From the NCBI GenBank assembly GCA_016806645.1, contig JACSYO010001904.1:276001-340000 (forward strand): 64,000 nt of DNA, in the 5' to 3' direction. Origin of the DNA: Ophiodon elongatus (lineage: Eukaryota; Chordata; Actinopteri; Perciformes; Hexagrammidae). Shown piece after piece: positions 26,981 through 38,047 of the stretch. The notes beneath the pieces are model-generated. The model made no database searches, had not been told where the DNA came from, and worked only from the letters and a program-made list of their open reading frames with translations. The translations under genes were made by a program, and so were the position numbers. Numbering within the stretch: the first letter of the stretch is position 1; the number at the start of each line of letters is the position of its first letter.

Positions 26981-28161
26981 GGGTCGGGCAAAGCCATCGG
27001 TCCCGGCTGGCTGCACGGCAAAAAAAACAAAAAACAAAACCTGTTAGCTTTTTAAAGCAACACCACAGCCTGGGTTACGAGTCACAAAGCAGCTTTTCTG
27101 TCATCTCAAACCATTTGGTCAATATTTGTGAGCATCAACTACAAGCCAGACTGCTGGGAGACTTCGCTCTGATTTAGTAATATGCTCCACAGAAAGAACC
27201 AGGAGTCGCTCTCGTGTTTTAGTACGTTTTTGTATTTTACTGTGCCGTTTCCACAAAGTGTGTGTCACAAGTAGATTTTTTCAAAATGAATGTTAATGGT
27301 ACAAACAAAACCGATCTCATGCAACACCTGTACGTGTCCTGACTATAGTTTTTTTTGCCACCTACCTGTTCATGTCCTATTTGTTCCGGTACTGAAGGAA
27401 TTCATTTTTTCCTCCGTGAATCCTGTTTGCTCGTGTGTGAACACTGAGGAAGAGGGGCCAGACAAGGGAACGTAAGGATAGGCCTCTCTACAGGGGAAAC
27501 CGAGTCAATTCTGTATGCAGCCTCAGCTCTCTCTTTCATTGCCAGTCACAGTCTGCGGTGCCCCCACCCCAAATATGCTAAATAACTCAGGAAACAGGGT
27601 TATCCAAAAGAATATTTTTGCAGAATGTCAATTTTTTATTACGTTATTCTATCCTTCGAATCAAGCCACATACTCAAACGCTGTGAAATGGCCGACTGGG
27701 TTTGTCTCTCATTAGACGGAACCGTATTCACTTCAGTCTGCATTAACTTGTTGACTGTTTTTCTGTCGCGGCTCGAGGCGACAGTAAATTAATGGAGATA
27801 CGAGCTTTGAGACAAAAATAGCGCTGTGTCTGTGGAGAGTAAAATAGCACAAATGATCTTCCTTCAGACTTTTGGCTGCCAGTGTGCAGGGCTTTGGTAA
27901 AGATAACAAAATGTGCAATGTGTTAGACTCTTAAAAATCACCGGTGTCAAGTGAACAACTCCTGATTAATGCATACATATACATATCTATTTTCATTTAC
28001 AAGGGGCGCCTATGAAGGGTTACTAAACAAAGGGTTTTCTGTCACATACACCTCAGCTTTGGTGTTCTTTTTCACCATGAGGACATTTTAACTCAGATTT
28101 GTTTATATTGTCTGCTTTCTTTTCTGTTGCTATGCATATGTATGTTGTTGTCAGGGTATAT
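26981..28161. other. non-coding DNA, nothing recognised
   Basis: Unique AT-rich sequence with no supported gene or repeat. Confidence 0.5.
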
Positions 28162-28875
28162 TAAAGCTACATACGGTAATTTTAACAAAAATAACTATTG
28201 TTATATTTGCTCAAACTGTCACTATATCCTGACAGTAGTACATGAGATGGATAAGTTGTGAATAAATCAAGTTCCTCTGGTTTCTTTTAGGGCTCCTAAT
28301 GGCATCTGGAAGATTCTGCGACGTCTGTAGGAAAACAACCAATCAGAGCGAAGAGGAGTCTTTAACACAACTGTCAATCACTGCTCGTTAAGTGTGATCA
28401 AACTCTGCATCACTGAGTAACTATAAATTAAGATTATGTCGCTGTATTTGGCTATTTATGTCCTCAAATGTTGTCGGAGACATATTTTAGTTCCTGTTAA
28501 ACTGTAGAACTAGATGCTCCGACTTGGTTTTGGCTCGCCTGTTTTCGTCATGGCGGCCGGGTCACAAACTTGGAAATAGAGAAATAGGCAATACAGTGAC
28601 CGAATCTTGATTCATATTTGATCAGCGCTGCCTAATTGTGATCAGTTCAATTGAGGTTCAGAGCTTCGACAGCTGCGTTCTCCTCGGCTCTGATTGGTTG
28701 TTTTCCTTCGGGCGCCATGGAATCTCCAAATGCCATTAAGAGCCCTAAAAGGAGGCAGAAGAACCTGATTAATTCACAGAATATCTGTCTCATGTACTGC
28801 TGTCAGGATGTAGTGAACGTTTGAGCAACTATGACAAAAAAAGTATTTATATTAAAGAGGCCCACTGTAGCTTTA
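28162..28875. mobile_element. 714-bp foldback-type element with ~300-bp inverted arms
   Basis: The left arm (28162-28462) and the reverse complement of the right arm (28573-28875) match along their whole length. Both begin 'taaagctac'. Both then carry 'cctgacag..agtacatgaga', 'cttttagggctc..taatggcat', 'aggaaaacaaccaatcagag' and 'gctgtcgaa/gctgtcaat'-type blocks. A central spacer of about 110 bp contains 'catggcggccgggtcac'. There is no transposase frame. I recognise the arm sequence as a common percomorph repeat. It looks like a non-autonomous DNA element with long terminal inverted repeats. A target duplication is not clear. Confidence 0.75.
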
Positions 28876-29562
28876 CCAAGGTGTTATTTAAAAGCCACCA
28901 CGGTGGGTTTTTTTCACATCTGTGCACATCCGATGCGTTCTGGTCTCGCCCTCCCCCACCAACTATAGATTTTTCACATCTACCAGATTAAGAAGTCCAT
29001 CTGATTTTTCCGCCCCTGTCTGGTGTGCAATGGTATATCCCGTCCCCAGGGGAGGTGTGTTACCCACCCATCCCCATTGTCATTTGAACTTTGACCCTGT
29101 CCTCCTACCTCTCAGGATATGAAATGACCCTCTCAGTGGTAGAATGTTTTGAAACTGTTTTAGATGAGTCCGTTTTTTTAATTTTTTTATTGTAGGCAGA
29201 TGAGCTCAGAGGGCTGCATGGCCATTTTGTTGAGAGATCTATTTTAATTTAACTATGCAATCGTAATGACAAGTTGTGTCTTCAGACAATGAGGATGTCT
29301 CTTTATATAATGTGCTGTGGCGTTACATGGAGTATAGATAGGCTGTGGTGGTTAATCACTATCCTCTCAGCCAGCCATAGCACCAGTCTCATGTATTCAA
29401 TAAACCGATGTGCCAACCATGGATTGTGACGAAGATGGCTCATCAACTACGAGTCCAGAGCGCTTCCTCCAAGTCAATAACATTGGAGAGATGCAGAGCG
29501 CTAATGTTAGCAGCAGAGAGGTGTCGACTGCACGTGATAATAAGCAACGCAACGCGCATGCG

Positions 29563-29606
29563 TCTCCGCGCTTTGTTGTGCCTCTCCGCGCTTTGTTGTG
29601 CCTCTC
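29563..29606 (+). repeat. exact 20-bp tandem duplication
   Basis: 'tctccgcgctttgttgtgcc' is present twice head to tail, inside an otherwise unique open stretch. Confidence 0.95.
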
Positions 29607-30027
29607 GTGCATGAAAACAACAAACAATCCAACGACCAAGCTGTATTAATGATGTTTGCACCAGTTCTTCTTGCACACAATGGAAAAGAGAATTGACTCC
29701 GCTTGTGCCGGCCACCACACCAGTCTGTTGTCAACAACATCAGCTGTAATGGATTTTAAATGAATATGGTTCATGCACTGATTGTGCATGATTGCTTATA
29801 ATTTATGGTCTTCTCTAACCGTTGTTCACATTCTCTGTTTATTTTTATTTTTTTTAATCAACCATAGTGTCAGTACATGTACAATCTGTTTTGATTTGGC
29901 TTTTCAAGCTATTCAGCAATCACCTGCCACAATATATCTTTACACTACGCATCTCTGTGTTCTTCACTTTGTTTGTCTTAAAATGCTGAGAAGTATAGTC
30001 ATTTTCTCATATTCTTCTATACAACCA

Positions 30028-30130
30028 GAGGCGTCGCCCCCTGATGGACATTAGAGAGAATGCAGCTTTCAGGAACTTCAGCATCAGCTTCACTTTTCCG
30101 AGCTGGAGACTCTCTCCTGGTGTAAACATG
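30028..30130 (+). repeat. fish interspersed repeat fragment ('gtcgccccctg' type)
   Basis: Starts 'gcgtcgccccctgatggac' and continues 'attagagagaatgcagcttt' and 'ttcacttttccgagctggag'. In teleost genomes a repeat reading GTCGCCCCCTGCTGG..AGAGAATGCA is widespread; this is a diverged piece. Assignment is by memory of motif order. Confidence 0.55.
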
Positions 30131-31582
30131 ATTATAACAATGTGAGATTATTTTAATTTTAAAACGTACCACAATATAAATCTGTGAAATGTGGATGTTG
30201 GAATTCTGGTGTGCAAAGGCCTTAAAATCCCCAAAATAAACACCAAATAACAAATATAACTGCTCAGATATAAACACGGTTTATCACCACACTTCCAAAT
30301 GATCAATGTGTGGTGTCTCCAATCTCCAACACCTGTGCGCTCTGCAATTTGGTCAAATGGGATGGAAGTGCTTGATGTATCTTCATACTATAATTGTACT
30401 GTTGTGCTGTATAATTGTACTAATTTGGTTTCCATAGACTGTGGAAACAAAAATTATGATTTGCGTACGTTTAACCAAAGACATTTCTACGCTTTTTAGA
30501 CGCAAGGCTCGTAAAACATAGTAAGAAAACTAAACACGTTTTTTTAGTAAAACAAATATGAAACAGCCCTTGCGATAGCTCGGGTGCTCCGATCACAAAC
30601 ATGTCCTAATTTATTCATGGCCAGAGTTTTTGTGTCAAATTGAGCGAGAGAGAGGGAGAGAGAGAGAGACTTTAATCTGGTCTATGGCGGGTACCTGCCT
30701 CTAAAAAAATCTGCCACAGGTCCGTGACATCGTAACAAACCACCTTGTGTCGACTACTGCTCTGGCTAAACTGCAGAAGCACGCGGCATTAGGGAAACAC
30801 ATTGGTCTGCTGCCGACACACGAGTCTGATTCGTAAGTCGGAGCTCGTCTACTTTAAAATAAATTCACTCACTGAGGAAACACAGCGATTTAAATGTACA
30901 ATCCCTACTCCATCTAATCTCATCGGCTCACGTGGGTTTGGCTGAATGGCGTCTTTTTTTTTTTTTTTTTACAGAAGCATGTCAACTTTATTTCAGTATT
31001 TGGATCAGGAGGAGTGGTTAGTCATTAGTTCTCCCCGCGTCCAGTCTTTTTTGTTGACTCTGTCAAAAAAATTTGCTGGCGTCTGAGCTGAAATCTCAAG
31101 CAACCGGCACGCCCACAGAGTTGACTTTGGAAGGCACCGCGCATTCCTGCTCGACACCATATTAGCCCCTACTCCCCCCCCACCACACCCACCTCGGGGT
31201 GCTGGGCAGCCTGCCAGGTAGAGGTTGCCATGACTCCTAACACAACCCTTTACAGCCCCCCGCACCCAACACACACACACACAGAACCCCAGAAGGTGCC
31301 AGATATCGGGAGGGGGCAGCTCGGGCTAACGTTTTGATTTGGACAAAAGATGTCTTCACAATGTCAGCAGAATACTTACTGGGAATGCTGTGGCTTTCTG
31401 GTAGGAAATCATGTGATCTTTCCAGCCAAGGTTTTGTGATGGTGCCAGGGCGAGAGAGAGCGAGGGAGAGGGAGGAAGGAAGGGAGGGAGAAAAAGGGGG
31501 AAACTTTGAATAATGATGCCAGCGAATCGTTTTCATCCAGTCTTTTTCTTCTCTGTCTTCCTCTTGTTTGTTTTTGAAGAAA

Positions 31583-31692
31583 ATGGCGGCCGGAGTGTCG
31601 CCGAAAACTGAACCGCGCATTGTCGAGCGAGCTCAGTTTTTTAAGAAGGTGCCCCCTCGGTCTTTTCATCAATCCTCTCATTACCGAGAATA

Positions 31693-31693
<1 letters not shown>
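31583..31693 (+). CDS. possible 36-aa small ORF in the host 5' exon
   Basis: ATG in good context (A at -3, G at +4: gaaaATGg) followed by 36 codons and TAA. The peptide begins MAAGVSPKTEPRIVERAQFF and is basic, with Lys-Lys and several Arg/His. It has no signal peptide, membrane segment or domain that I recognise. The stop falls immediately before an (AAC)n microsatellite. It may be a translated micropeptide or an upstream ORF of the non-coding host, or an incidental frame starting at a YY1-type ATGGCGGCC motif. Coding status is unproven. Confidence 0.25.
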
Positions 31694-31730
<37 letters not shown>

Positions 31731-31731
31731 C
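31694..31731 (+). repeat. (AAC)12 microsatellite
   Basis: Trinucleotide array directly after the stop codon of the small ORF, ending in ACC-type variants. Confidence 0.95.
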
Positions 31732-32344
31732 CACCAACAAAAACAAAGGTTCGCGGCGCTCGCTGCTCATTGCCAGACATAGACACGATAAATCAGACAG
31801 GGCAGTAGAAATCTGGGTAAGTGGCGTTTTTCTTTTTTTTTTCTCACTTCAGACTTTCCTTTGTCGCACTGCGGCCGTAGGAATATTCCGCTGTTTGCAG
31901 GCTCTCTGGCACTGGCACAGTTAATGGTAGCTGACCGTGGCATGCTTCATTACACTGGCATCCCTCTCTGCTCTCTGCGGTCTTGGCTAAGCTGAGCCAA
32001 CCTCTCGCCACATCGCCGCTGGCCAGGAGGAGGACTGCTCTGGCAATTCTGCGGGCCAGTTTTGGGGAAAGAGGTGCACAACAAGAGTTCTGGTCGTTAT
32101 TATCACGGACTGTGAATTTCATATCTGGGAACTGCCGAGGTGTGTGACACTCCCAAAAACCCGAGTGTACAGTCATTTGTGGTTTTAAATGTTTGTGTGG
32201 ATCTGGTGTTGTCAGAACAGTTACTGGCATGTTTTGTTACGTAATACAGTTTTTCTTCCTTACCATCACACGACTCAATGGTACTGATAGTTGCTAGTGT
32301 TTCATAAAGCACTAAAACACCTTTCTTTTTTCTGTTTTTTAAAG

Positions 32345-32418
32345 GGGAAGAACTCAAAATCAAACCCAGCAGAGAAACCCGCCTACACCCTTCACTGAGC
32401 AGGACACTTCCATGAAGG
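32345..32418 (+). other. candidate 74-nt exon 2 of the host transcript
   Basis: Preceded by a pyrimidine tract (32320-32340) and AAAG acceptor (AG at 32343-32344), with a branch-like 'cactaaaac' about 30 nt upstream. Followed by AAGG|GTGAGT, with GT at 32419. No long frame continues through it, fitting a non-coding host. Its donor lies about 245 nt before pre-mir-99a, which would place all three microRNAs in the next intron. Confidence 0.4.
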
Positions 32419-32662
32419 GTGAGTTTGTCTGCTTAATGAACTTTCATTTCATGCTGCAGTTTCTCTGAATGCCACCAGAACTGAACTCTTCTGCTCCACT
32501 CTTTCCACTCACTGTCAGCGCGCAGTACAAGAGGCAAAGACGTTTCGAGGTCAAGTCCTGTTGTGTGATTGACATCCCTTTCTACCATCCGAGACACGTC
32601 ACACACGCTCACTTATATAGTTCTCCGTTACATTTTCAGTTACTTTGATACTTTGGCCATAA

Positions 32663-32744
32663 CCATTTGGCACAAACCCGTAGATCCGATCTTGTGGCAA
32701 ATCTGACAGCACAAGCTCGCCTCTGTGGGTCTTTGTCATTGTGG
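32663..32744 (+). ncRNA. mir-99a precursor
   Basis: The 5p mature strand is at 32675-32696 (starts 'aacccgtagatccgatcttg', seed ACCCGUA) and matches vertebrate miR-99a exactly as I know it. The 3p arm at 32712-32733 ('caagctcgcctctgtgggtc') pairs with it across a short loop. It is of 99a rather than miR-100 type, because miR-100-3p reads CAAGCUUGUAUCUAU. The product acts in Argonaute to repress targets; mTOR and IGF1R are established miR-99 family targets. It lies 635 nt (mature start to mature start) upstream of let-7c on the same strand, as in the human MIR99AHG cluster. Confidence 0.96.
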
Positions 32745-32889
32745 TGTGAACATCGCCTTTTAACCTTTTTAACCTTTTTTGGGGTCTTTTTGCTTTGGTA
32801 GGTCACACTGGTGAGAAACCAGCAAGAGTACGCTGGATTTAAAAAGTGATCCGGCCCAGTGTTGCCAAGTCCCTTCAGGCCTCCCTCCA

Positions 32890-33190
32890 AAGCCACTCAA
32901 GCACCCAAAATTATTATTATGAACATAAACAACAAACATGGCGGCTGTTAGTACTCACACCTCTCAAGCTAGCAGCTTGTGGAAGATTCTGGTGACGGGC
33001 AATGAGTGTGCGGGCAGAGTGCGATCAGGTAGACTGGCAGCTGAGCCGTCCAGTCATTTCATTACAGTCCTGCGATAGCCACCGATACCACTTCTTTAAA
33101 TTTATTTAGTTGATTGCTGTCTGGACTTAAAGAGAATTTCAACAAGTATAACAAAAAAAGTTTTGGAATATTACCAAGCGCAGCTTTAAA
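32890..33190. repeat. fish repeat remnant between mir-99a and let-7c
   Basis: Contains 'aacaaacatggcggctgtta' and ends 'aagtataacaaaaaaagttt' then 'ggaatattaccaagcgcagc'. This resembles the end block of the 28162-28875 element ('caactatgacaaaaaaagta', 'gtagctttacc') and a percomorph repeat I recall. Boundaries are approximate, and the rest is too diverged to align by eye. Confidence 0.45.
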
Positions 33191-33299
33191 CTTAAACCTT
33201 TGTGTTACATAAGGAGGAGCGGAGAGTCATTTGGGCTCATGGTACGTGATATGCTTCATTTAATGAATAGAGAAGCGGAAACCAAAGTCGAAAATGTGT

Positions 33300-33382
33300 G
33301 CATCCGGGTTGAGGTAGTAGGTTGTATGGTTTAGAATTACACCCTGGGAGTTAACTGTACAACCTTCTAGCTTTCCTTGGAG
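33300..33382 (+). ncRNA. let-7c precursor
   Basis: The 5p mature strand is at 33310-33331 ('tgaggtagtaggttgtatgg' plus TT). Its G at mature position 19 (UAUGG) identifies let-7c rather than let-7a (UAUAG). The 3p arm at 33355-33376 ('ctgtacaaccttctagcttt') is identical to human let-7c-3p as I know it. The whole ~83-nt precursor differs from the human one by about one base in the loop (tagaAttac). A GGAG at 33347-33350 in the terminal loop is the known LIN28 zinc-knuckle site, so blockage of maturation by LIN28 in early embryos is expected. let-7 represses LIN28, HMGA2 and RAS family mRNAs. Confidence 0.98.
33347..33350 (+). promoter_or_regulatory. LIN28-binding GGAG in the let-7c loop
   Basis: GGAG near the 3' side of the pre-let-7c terminal loop, at the position where LIN28 binds in let-7 family precursors. 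Confidence 0.7.
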
Positions 33383-36300
33383 TACACGTATGACATCAGT
33401 CTGTACATAGAATACTTCTAATGCAGTATGGACCCCTTCAGTAGCATTGCATTTTATAATGCCTCTTGCGCAGTGATGTAACCTTTGCCCACCTGAGGAT
33501 CTGATTTCATAGCTGACCTTTAGCCGTGGTCAGCCCGCCTGCTGTGGCTCAAAACCTTCAATTAGCGTTAGCTTGACGTATGCTGTATTTTTAGACATAA
33601 TGCATTGTGGTCAGAGTAACCGCACTGCATTGATTGCATTATGGTGTCCCTTTAACTGCAAAACACACAGAGCAAACACATGAACAGTCTGACTCTCAGT
33701 TCTAATTTTCATTTGGAAATTGCCATTTCCCTCACTGAGGTGTAATTGCTCGGTGGAACCGATTTCACACAGCGACGGCTACGCTCTTCAAACTGTTGCT
33801 CCGTCTTCGCCGGGCCTCAGCCCGTTTAGTCAGCATGGGGGCTGCGGCGTCAGTCCCGTGGGAGCTGCGCGCTAGACATTATGATGCACAGATGGTTCGA
33901 TTACAAACACAAAGTATGAAATATAATAATCACAATAAATCTGACTTGCTGTGTTTAACAGATTCTTTCCCGGTTACTGCCATGCCCCGTGGTTTTACAG
34001 CGCTGCTGTTTGCTCATTACATTTGAATATTTTCTACAGCAGCTGACTCAGGTTAGATACATTTCTCAGGGATTTGGAGCTTTAATTATCATATCTAAAA
34101 TATTTCAAGCTGTTTGCCACTAGCTGCCTCAGCAGTCCAAAGTAATATTCTAGGTTTCCCAGCGTGGGAAAAGCTGAATGTTTATGCGTGGTCTCTGGGC
34201 CTTGTGATATATCTTCCGCGGGCTCCATACAATGAGCGTTTGTGACAGGAGTTCTAGTTTCAGGTTGAAGCTGGCCTCGGTGACACTGAAGTCTCTGTTT
34301 ACTGTAGACTTGTCCACCAGGCTGAATGCGTCTGACTTCATCTCTGTCTGGCACTAAGCCACCGCTTGTAAAATGACTCCACGCAGGAGAAAAATGGCCC
34401 GGCACATCGGCTCAAGATTTACCACAGTTTGTTACTTTTCGGGACAGCTTGATTTGAAATGCAGCTTGTGCAACTCGCGTTTTTTGCCATTTCTGCTCTT
34501 GTTCTTTATCATTGTGACAGTGGGTTTTTTTTTCGGTTTGATGGATGACACTCCTTTTGCTGTGTTTAGGACCAGGGCTGAGTGGACGGCCTCTCTGCAA
34601 CCTTTGTCATTTATCCAATTAGCTCTTTGGTTTGGAGTGGGTGAGCTGCATCGTTTTTCTTTCATGGTGTTTGATGCTCAGCGTTTCCACTGAACCGGCC
34701 TCATACCAAGCCAGATGTGTTGTACTTTGAGATTTTAAATCAAATGTGTAATCATTTACAGTAATCTCTAAAGGCTGTGTTTGCTCTTCTCTTTGGCTAA
34801 AGGCAGATACTTATAATAATAATAACCTATTCATATGACAATAATGGTTACTGACTCATCTTTAGTTTCATACTTGTATTTTGGGTTTCTACTAGATCAT
34901 GTTTTCCTGCTTTAATGTAAAAAAAAAAAACATTATTTGTTTCATACTGTCAGTCTAAATAGACCTGTGTTTAAGTGCCTGCCCCTTCGAGCCCCATTCT
35001 GAAAAAAGCTGCTTTGATTGGCTAAAATGCGGTGCACCTTTGCAAAGGTAGTTCTCAAGCCTTAGATTGGGATACGCAAGTGTGTGTGGGGGGGGGCTCT
35101 GTATATTCTAATGAGCCTGAATGTGACAGAGGAAGGGGAGCCCTATGTGATTGGCTTGTTGAATCACATGTTTTCTGATCCAGTCAGTCCCTGAAAAAGT
35201 GACCAGGCCGTCTTATTTCACAGTTTGTGGGTTTGTAGATACCCCAGATACCTACATGTATGTACACAAGCTCTGAAGAAGTGACCTTTTCTTTCATCAT
35301 ATGTCTCTTTTAACACACAGACCAGTCTTTTTTATTTTTATTTTTATTTTAATTTAGAAAGGTTAGCTTCCTGAAACCATCTCGGGCACGTAACCCTGGA
35401 AAATCCCTTATTTGTTTCCTGCCAGTGCAGATATCGAATGGGATTAATTGGAAGCAGCTATTTTTAGACCATGAGTAATGAAATCGGGAGTGATACTAAC
35501 ACCTCCATTGAAGCTCGGTGATCCTGCTCAGCCTCGCATCGCCAACAGAGTCCATTGTCATCAAACGGGTTTCTGTGAGGGAATACGATCCTGGTAAATC
35601 CCTGGAAACCCAAGAACCCCTTTTATCTCCTGTTTTGCAACCCCCGGCGTCAGGAAGCTCACGCCTCCTCTTTCAACCCGACATCTCCAGGGCTCACGTC
35701 GCCGCAGCTCCGACCCGCTCGCTTGAAAAATAGTCAGAATAACTGCTGACAAGTAGACAAGTGGAGGCTTTCAAATGAAAAACTAAGGGCAGGAACAAAT
35801 GCTTTATTTGATCAGAAACAGATCATTTATTTTACGGTTTTGCTAAAACAAAGAGTCTGCCCTCCTCCTCAGCTCTCACAAATTAAACAGAGCACAGAGA
35901 GCCAAGATGTGGCTTGCTCGGGTTTATTTGAAGAACTGTGATTTTCTCATCCATCCTCACCTCTGGACCCCAATCGCTCCTCCAGATGTGTAGGGGAAAG
36001 CGTTGAGCCGCTGAGAATCATGCTGCCTCAGCGCTCCCCGTCCAGCTGCCCACGGCAGCGCGGCTAAAAGTCATTGGTTCCAGCTGGGCCTTCATTTATG
36101 GGATGGTTGAACAAATAAATTATGGGATTAGATAGGGGCGGTTCAGGTTCGGTCTCCACTGCTGTAACAGACCCTATTAGAAGTCAGTTGGCCAGAAGTC
36201 CCGAGGTCCTTCAGCTGACTTTAGGGCTGAATAAAATAAAGATTGTCATTATTGAATTTGGTGGAGTCCAAATTATGTGTGGCAGAAAGCGCTGGCAATG

Positions 36301-36649
36301 TCCCGAAGCGTGACGATGACTCAACGAGAAACGACAAGAGCAGTCCACCTGCATGCAGCAAAGATAGTATCTATTGCACAGATCACATCTGCCTCATTTC
36401 ATCACGTTCTTGTTTTGAAAGCTTTTCTTAAAACACCAAGCTGTTAATTAATTCCTTCAAATATGTGAGCTTCATCCTTGACATGGGAAAGATTCAGAGC
36501 TCTGGCTGACGATAAATCTCCTCGAGCTAGAAAAGCAAAAACACACAGTGCCCAAAGTCAGTTTATTTCCGGGATCCGGTATATACATTGTGTACGCATT
36601 GCAGATTAGGCTTGTGCTTCTTTTCCTTTAGAGATCTGGGAAACCGTAT

Positions 36650-36708
<59 letters not shown>

Positions 36709-36829
36709 AACACACACAGGGATTGACCCTGGTGCTCGAGGGTGATATACTTTCTGATACTTTCTCTCTCTGTTCAAGAGCCATCCAAATCCATCAAAGG
36801 GAGTGACACTCAGGCACTTGGGAAACCAG
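33383..36829. other. intronic non-coding DNA between let-7c and mir-125b
   Basis: Unique sequence. A 106-codon frame at 34373-34693 with a hydrophobic stretch has no recognisable homology to me. Nothing else is supported. Confidence 0.5.
36654..36718 (+). repeat. (AC)n microsatellite
   Basis: About 51 nt of perfect AC then AAAC variants; the first long array in the CA rather than GT orientation. Confidence 0.95.
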
Positions 36830-36995
36830 CCAATCGCCGCATGCGTCTTTAACTGCTGCACGAGCCCCGATTGGCTTTCCTGCTCTTGACGTCAGCGACG
36901 GGTGGGGACCTTAGTAACAAATCGTCTGAGGCCAGAATGCGGTCGGTTCTGGCCGGGCTGGCGCTGCGGCTCCACCAACTCATAAAATCTCACTC
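36830..36995 (+). promoter_or_regulatory. CCAAT / CRE promoter-like patch
   Basis: CCAAT at 36830-36834, inverted CCAAT (ATTGG) at 36870-36874, a perfect palindromic CRE TGACGTCA at 36887-36894, and an A/T-rich TATA-like 'cataaaat' near 36981. This order over 160 bp resembles a CREB/NF-Y promoter. It lies on the same strand about 5.2 kb upstream of mir-125b and 3.5 kb downstream of let-7c, so it could start a transcript carrying mir-125b alone. Binding and activity are inference. Confidence 0.4.
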
Positions 36996-37305
36996 CCCGA
37001 TAAAAGCGAGCAGCCCCGAGCACTATTTCTTCCCGAGGAAACATATTCCCTTAATGTGCTCGGGTTAATGGCAAATGAATAATCATAACACAGCGATGGC
37101 AGACGATGGGGGGGTGTCATTGATCTGTCTGGAGTCAGCCTCGCTCCGCCTGCTGCATCAGCCACTCTCCCCCTATTGATACGCTCTTGCCCCTTGACCC
37201 CTGGGACAGATCAATGGCATTGATCGGAGAAGGGCAGGGACAAGGGCAGGATCTGCTGACTGGCCCGACAGCTAGTGTGACAAGACATGATCGTCATTAA
37301 TGTCC

Positions 37306-37306
<1 letters not shown>

Positions 37307-37368
<62 letters not shown>
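37307..37368 (+). repeat. (GGCT)15 tetranucleotide array
   Basis: Perfect CTGG/GGCT array of 62 nt, unusual among the dinucleotide arrays here. Confidence 0.97.
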
Positions 37369-37369
<1 letters not shown>

Positions 37370-37937
37370 AGGCGCTGTGCATCACATATATCCTGCCTCC
37401 CCCTCCCCCTCCTCCTCCGCTCTCCTCCTTCACCCCTCCTACTTCTGCTGCTCCATGTTCCCATTCTGTGCTGCTTTCACTGACTGAGATAAGTCCATTC
37501 TTTAGATACCTGTCTGATGCCTGCCTGGCATCCGTGGCACAAATACGCATCTCCAGGCCGCGTGGAGATATTTTTGTTGAACTGCAAGTGTCCCGCCGCA
37601 TGACGTCTCGCGCCTCATTGTGCGGGTTACTTACCGATCACAACGGAGCCGGTCCTATTTTCTTTGAGGGGGGGGGGGGTTGCTTTGAAAACCTCTGTCT
37701 TGGTACAATTCAAAGCGGGCGAATTTGAGTGCGCTCCAACTCACAGCGACGTGGGTCTCCGATCGATGGCAAACCCCCACAATGATAAAACGCCCTGCAT
37801 CCCCCGATCCCCACCGTCTCTCTGAAAATGTGTCGTCGGTACCTAACCGCAACCATTGTGCGCCATTTGCTCTCGTGGGCCAATTTCATCACGCCAACGG
37901 GTTCCATTTCCAGTCTAGACTGGAAACGAAGCGGGTA

Positions 37938-37955
37938 GTGTGTGTGTGTGCGTTT

Positions 37956-38046
<91 letters not shown>
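37938..38046 (+). repeat. (GT)n microsatellite, interrupted near its start
   Basis: A short GT run, 'cgtttac', then a long perfect GT array to 38046. Confidence 0.95.

Positions 38047-38047
<1 letters not shown>

Larger units (their letters stand above)
28876..31579. other. non-coding DNA with small repeats
   Basis: Contains a 79-codon open frame (29410-29649, 'MPTMDCDEDGSS...') of unknown nature, a 20-bp duplication (29563), a fish repeat fragment (30028) and a GA run (about 30643-30671). No gene can be supported. Confidence 0.5.
31580..31816 (+). other. candidate 5' exon of the host transcript
   Basis: Bounded 3' by AATCTGG|GTAAGT, a near-consensus donor at 31817. The 5' side has ATGGCGGCC (YY1-type core, frequent just downstream of TATA-less starts) and also a pyrimidine tract ending TTTTTGAAG at 31579, so it is either a first exon or an internal one. 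It contains a 36-codon ORF and an (AAC)n run. A second strong acceptor (ctcacttcag, AG at 31851-31852) lies only 30 nt after the donor and may define an alternative exon. Confidence 0.4.

Noticed and set aside
34373..34693. 106-codon frame with a hydrophobic stretch
   Set aside because: No signal for splicing or recognised family; the hydrophobic part comes from a T-rich run.
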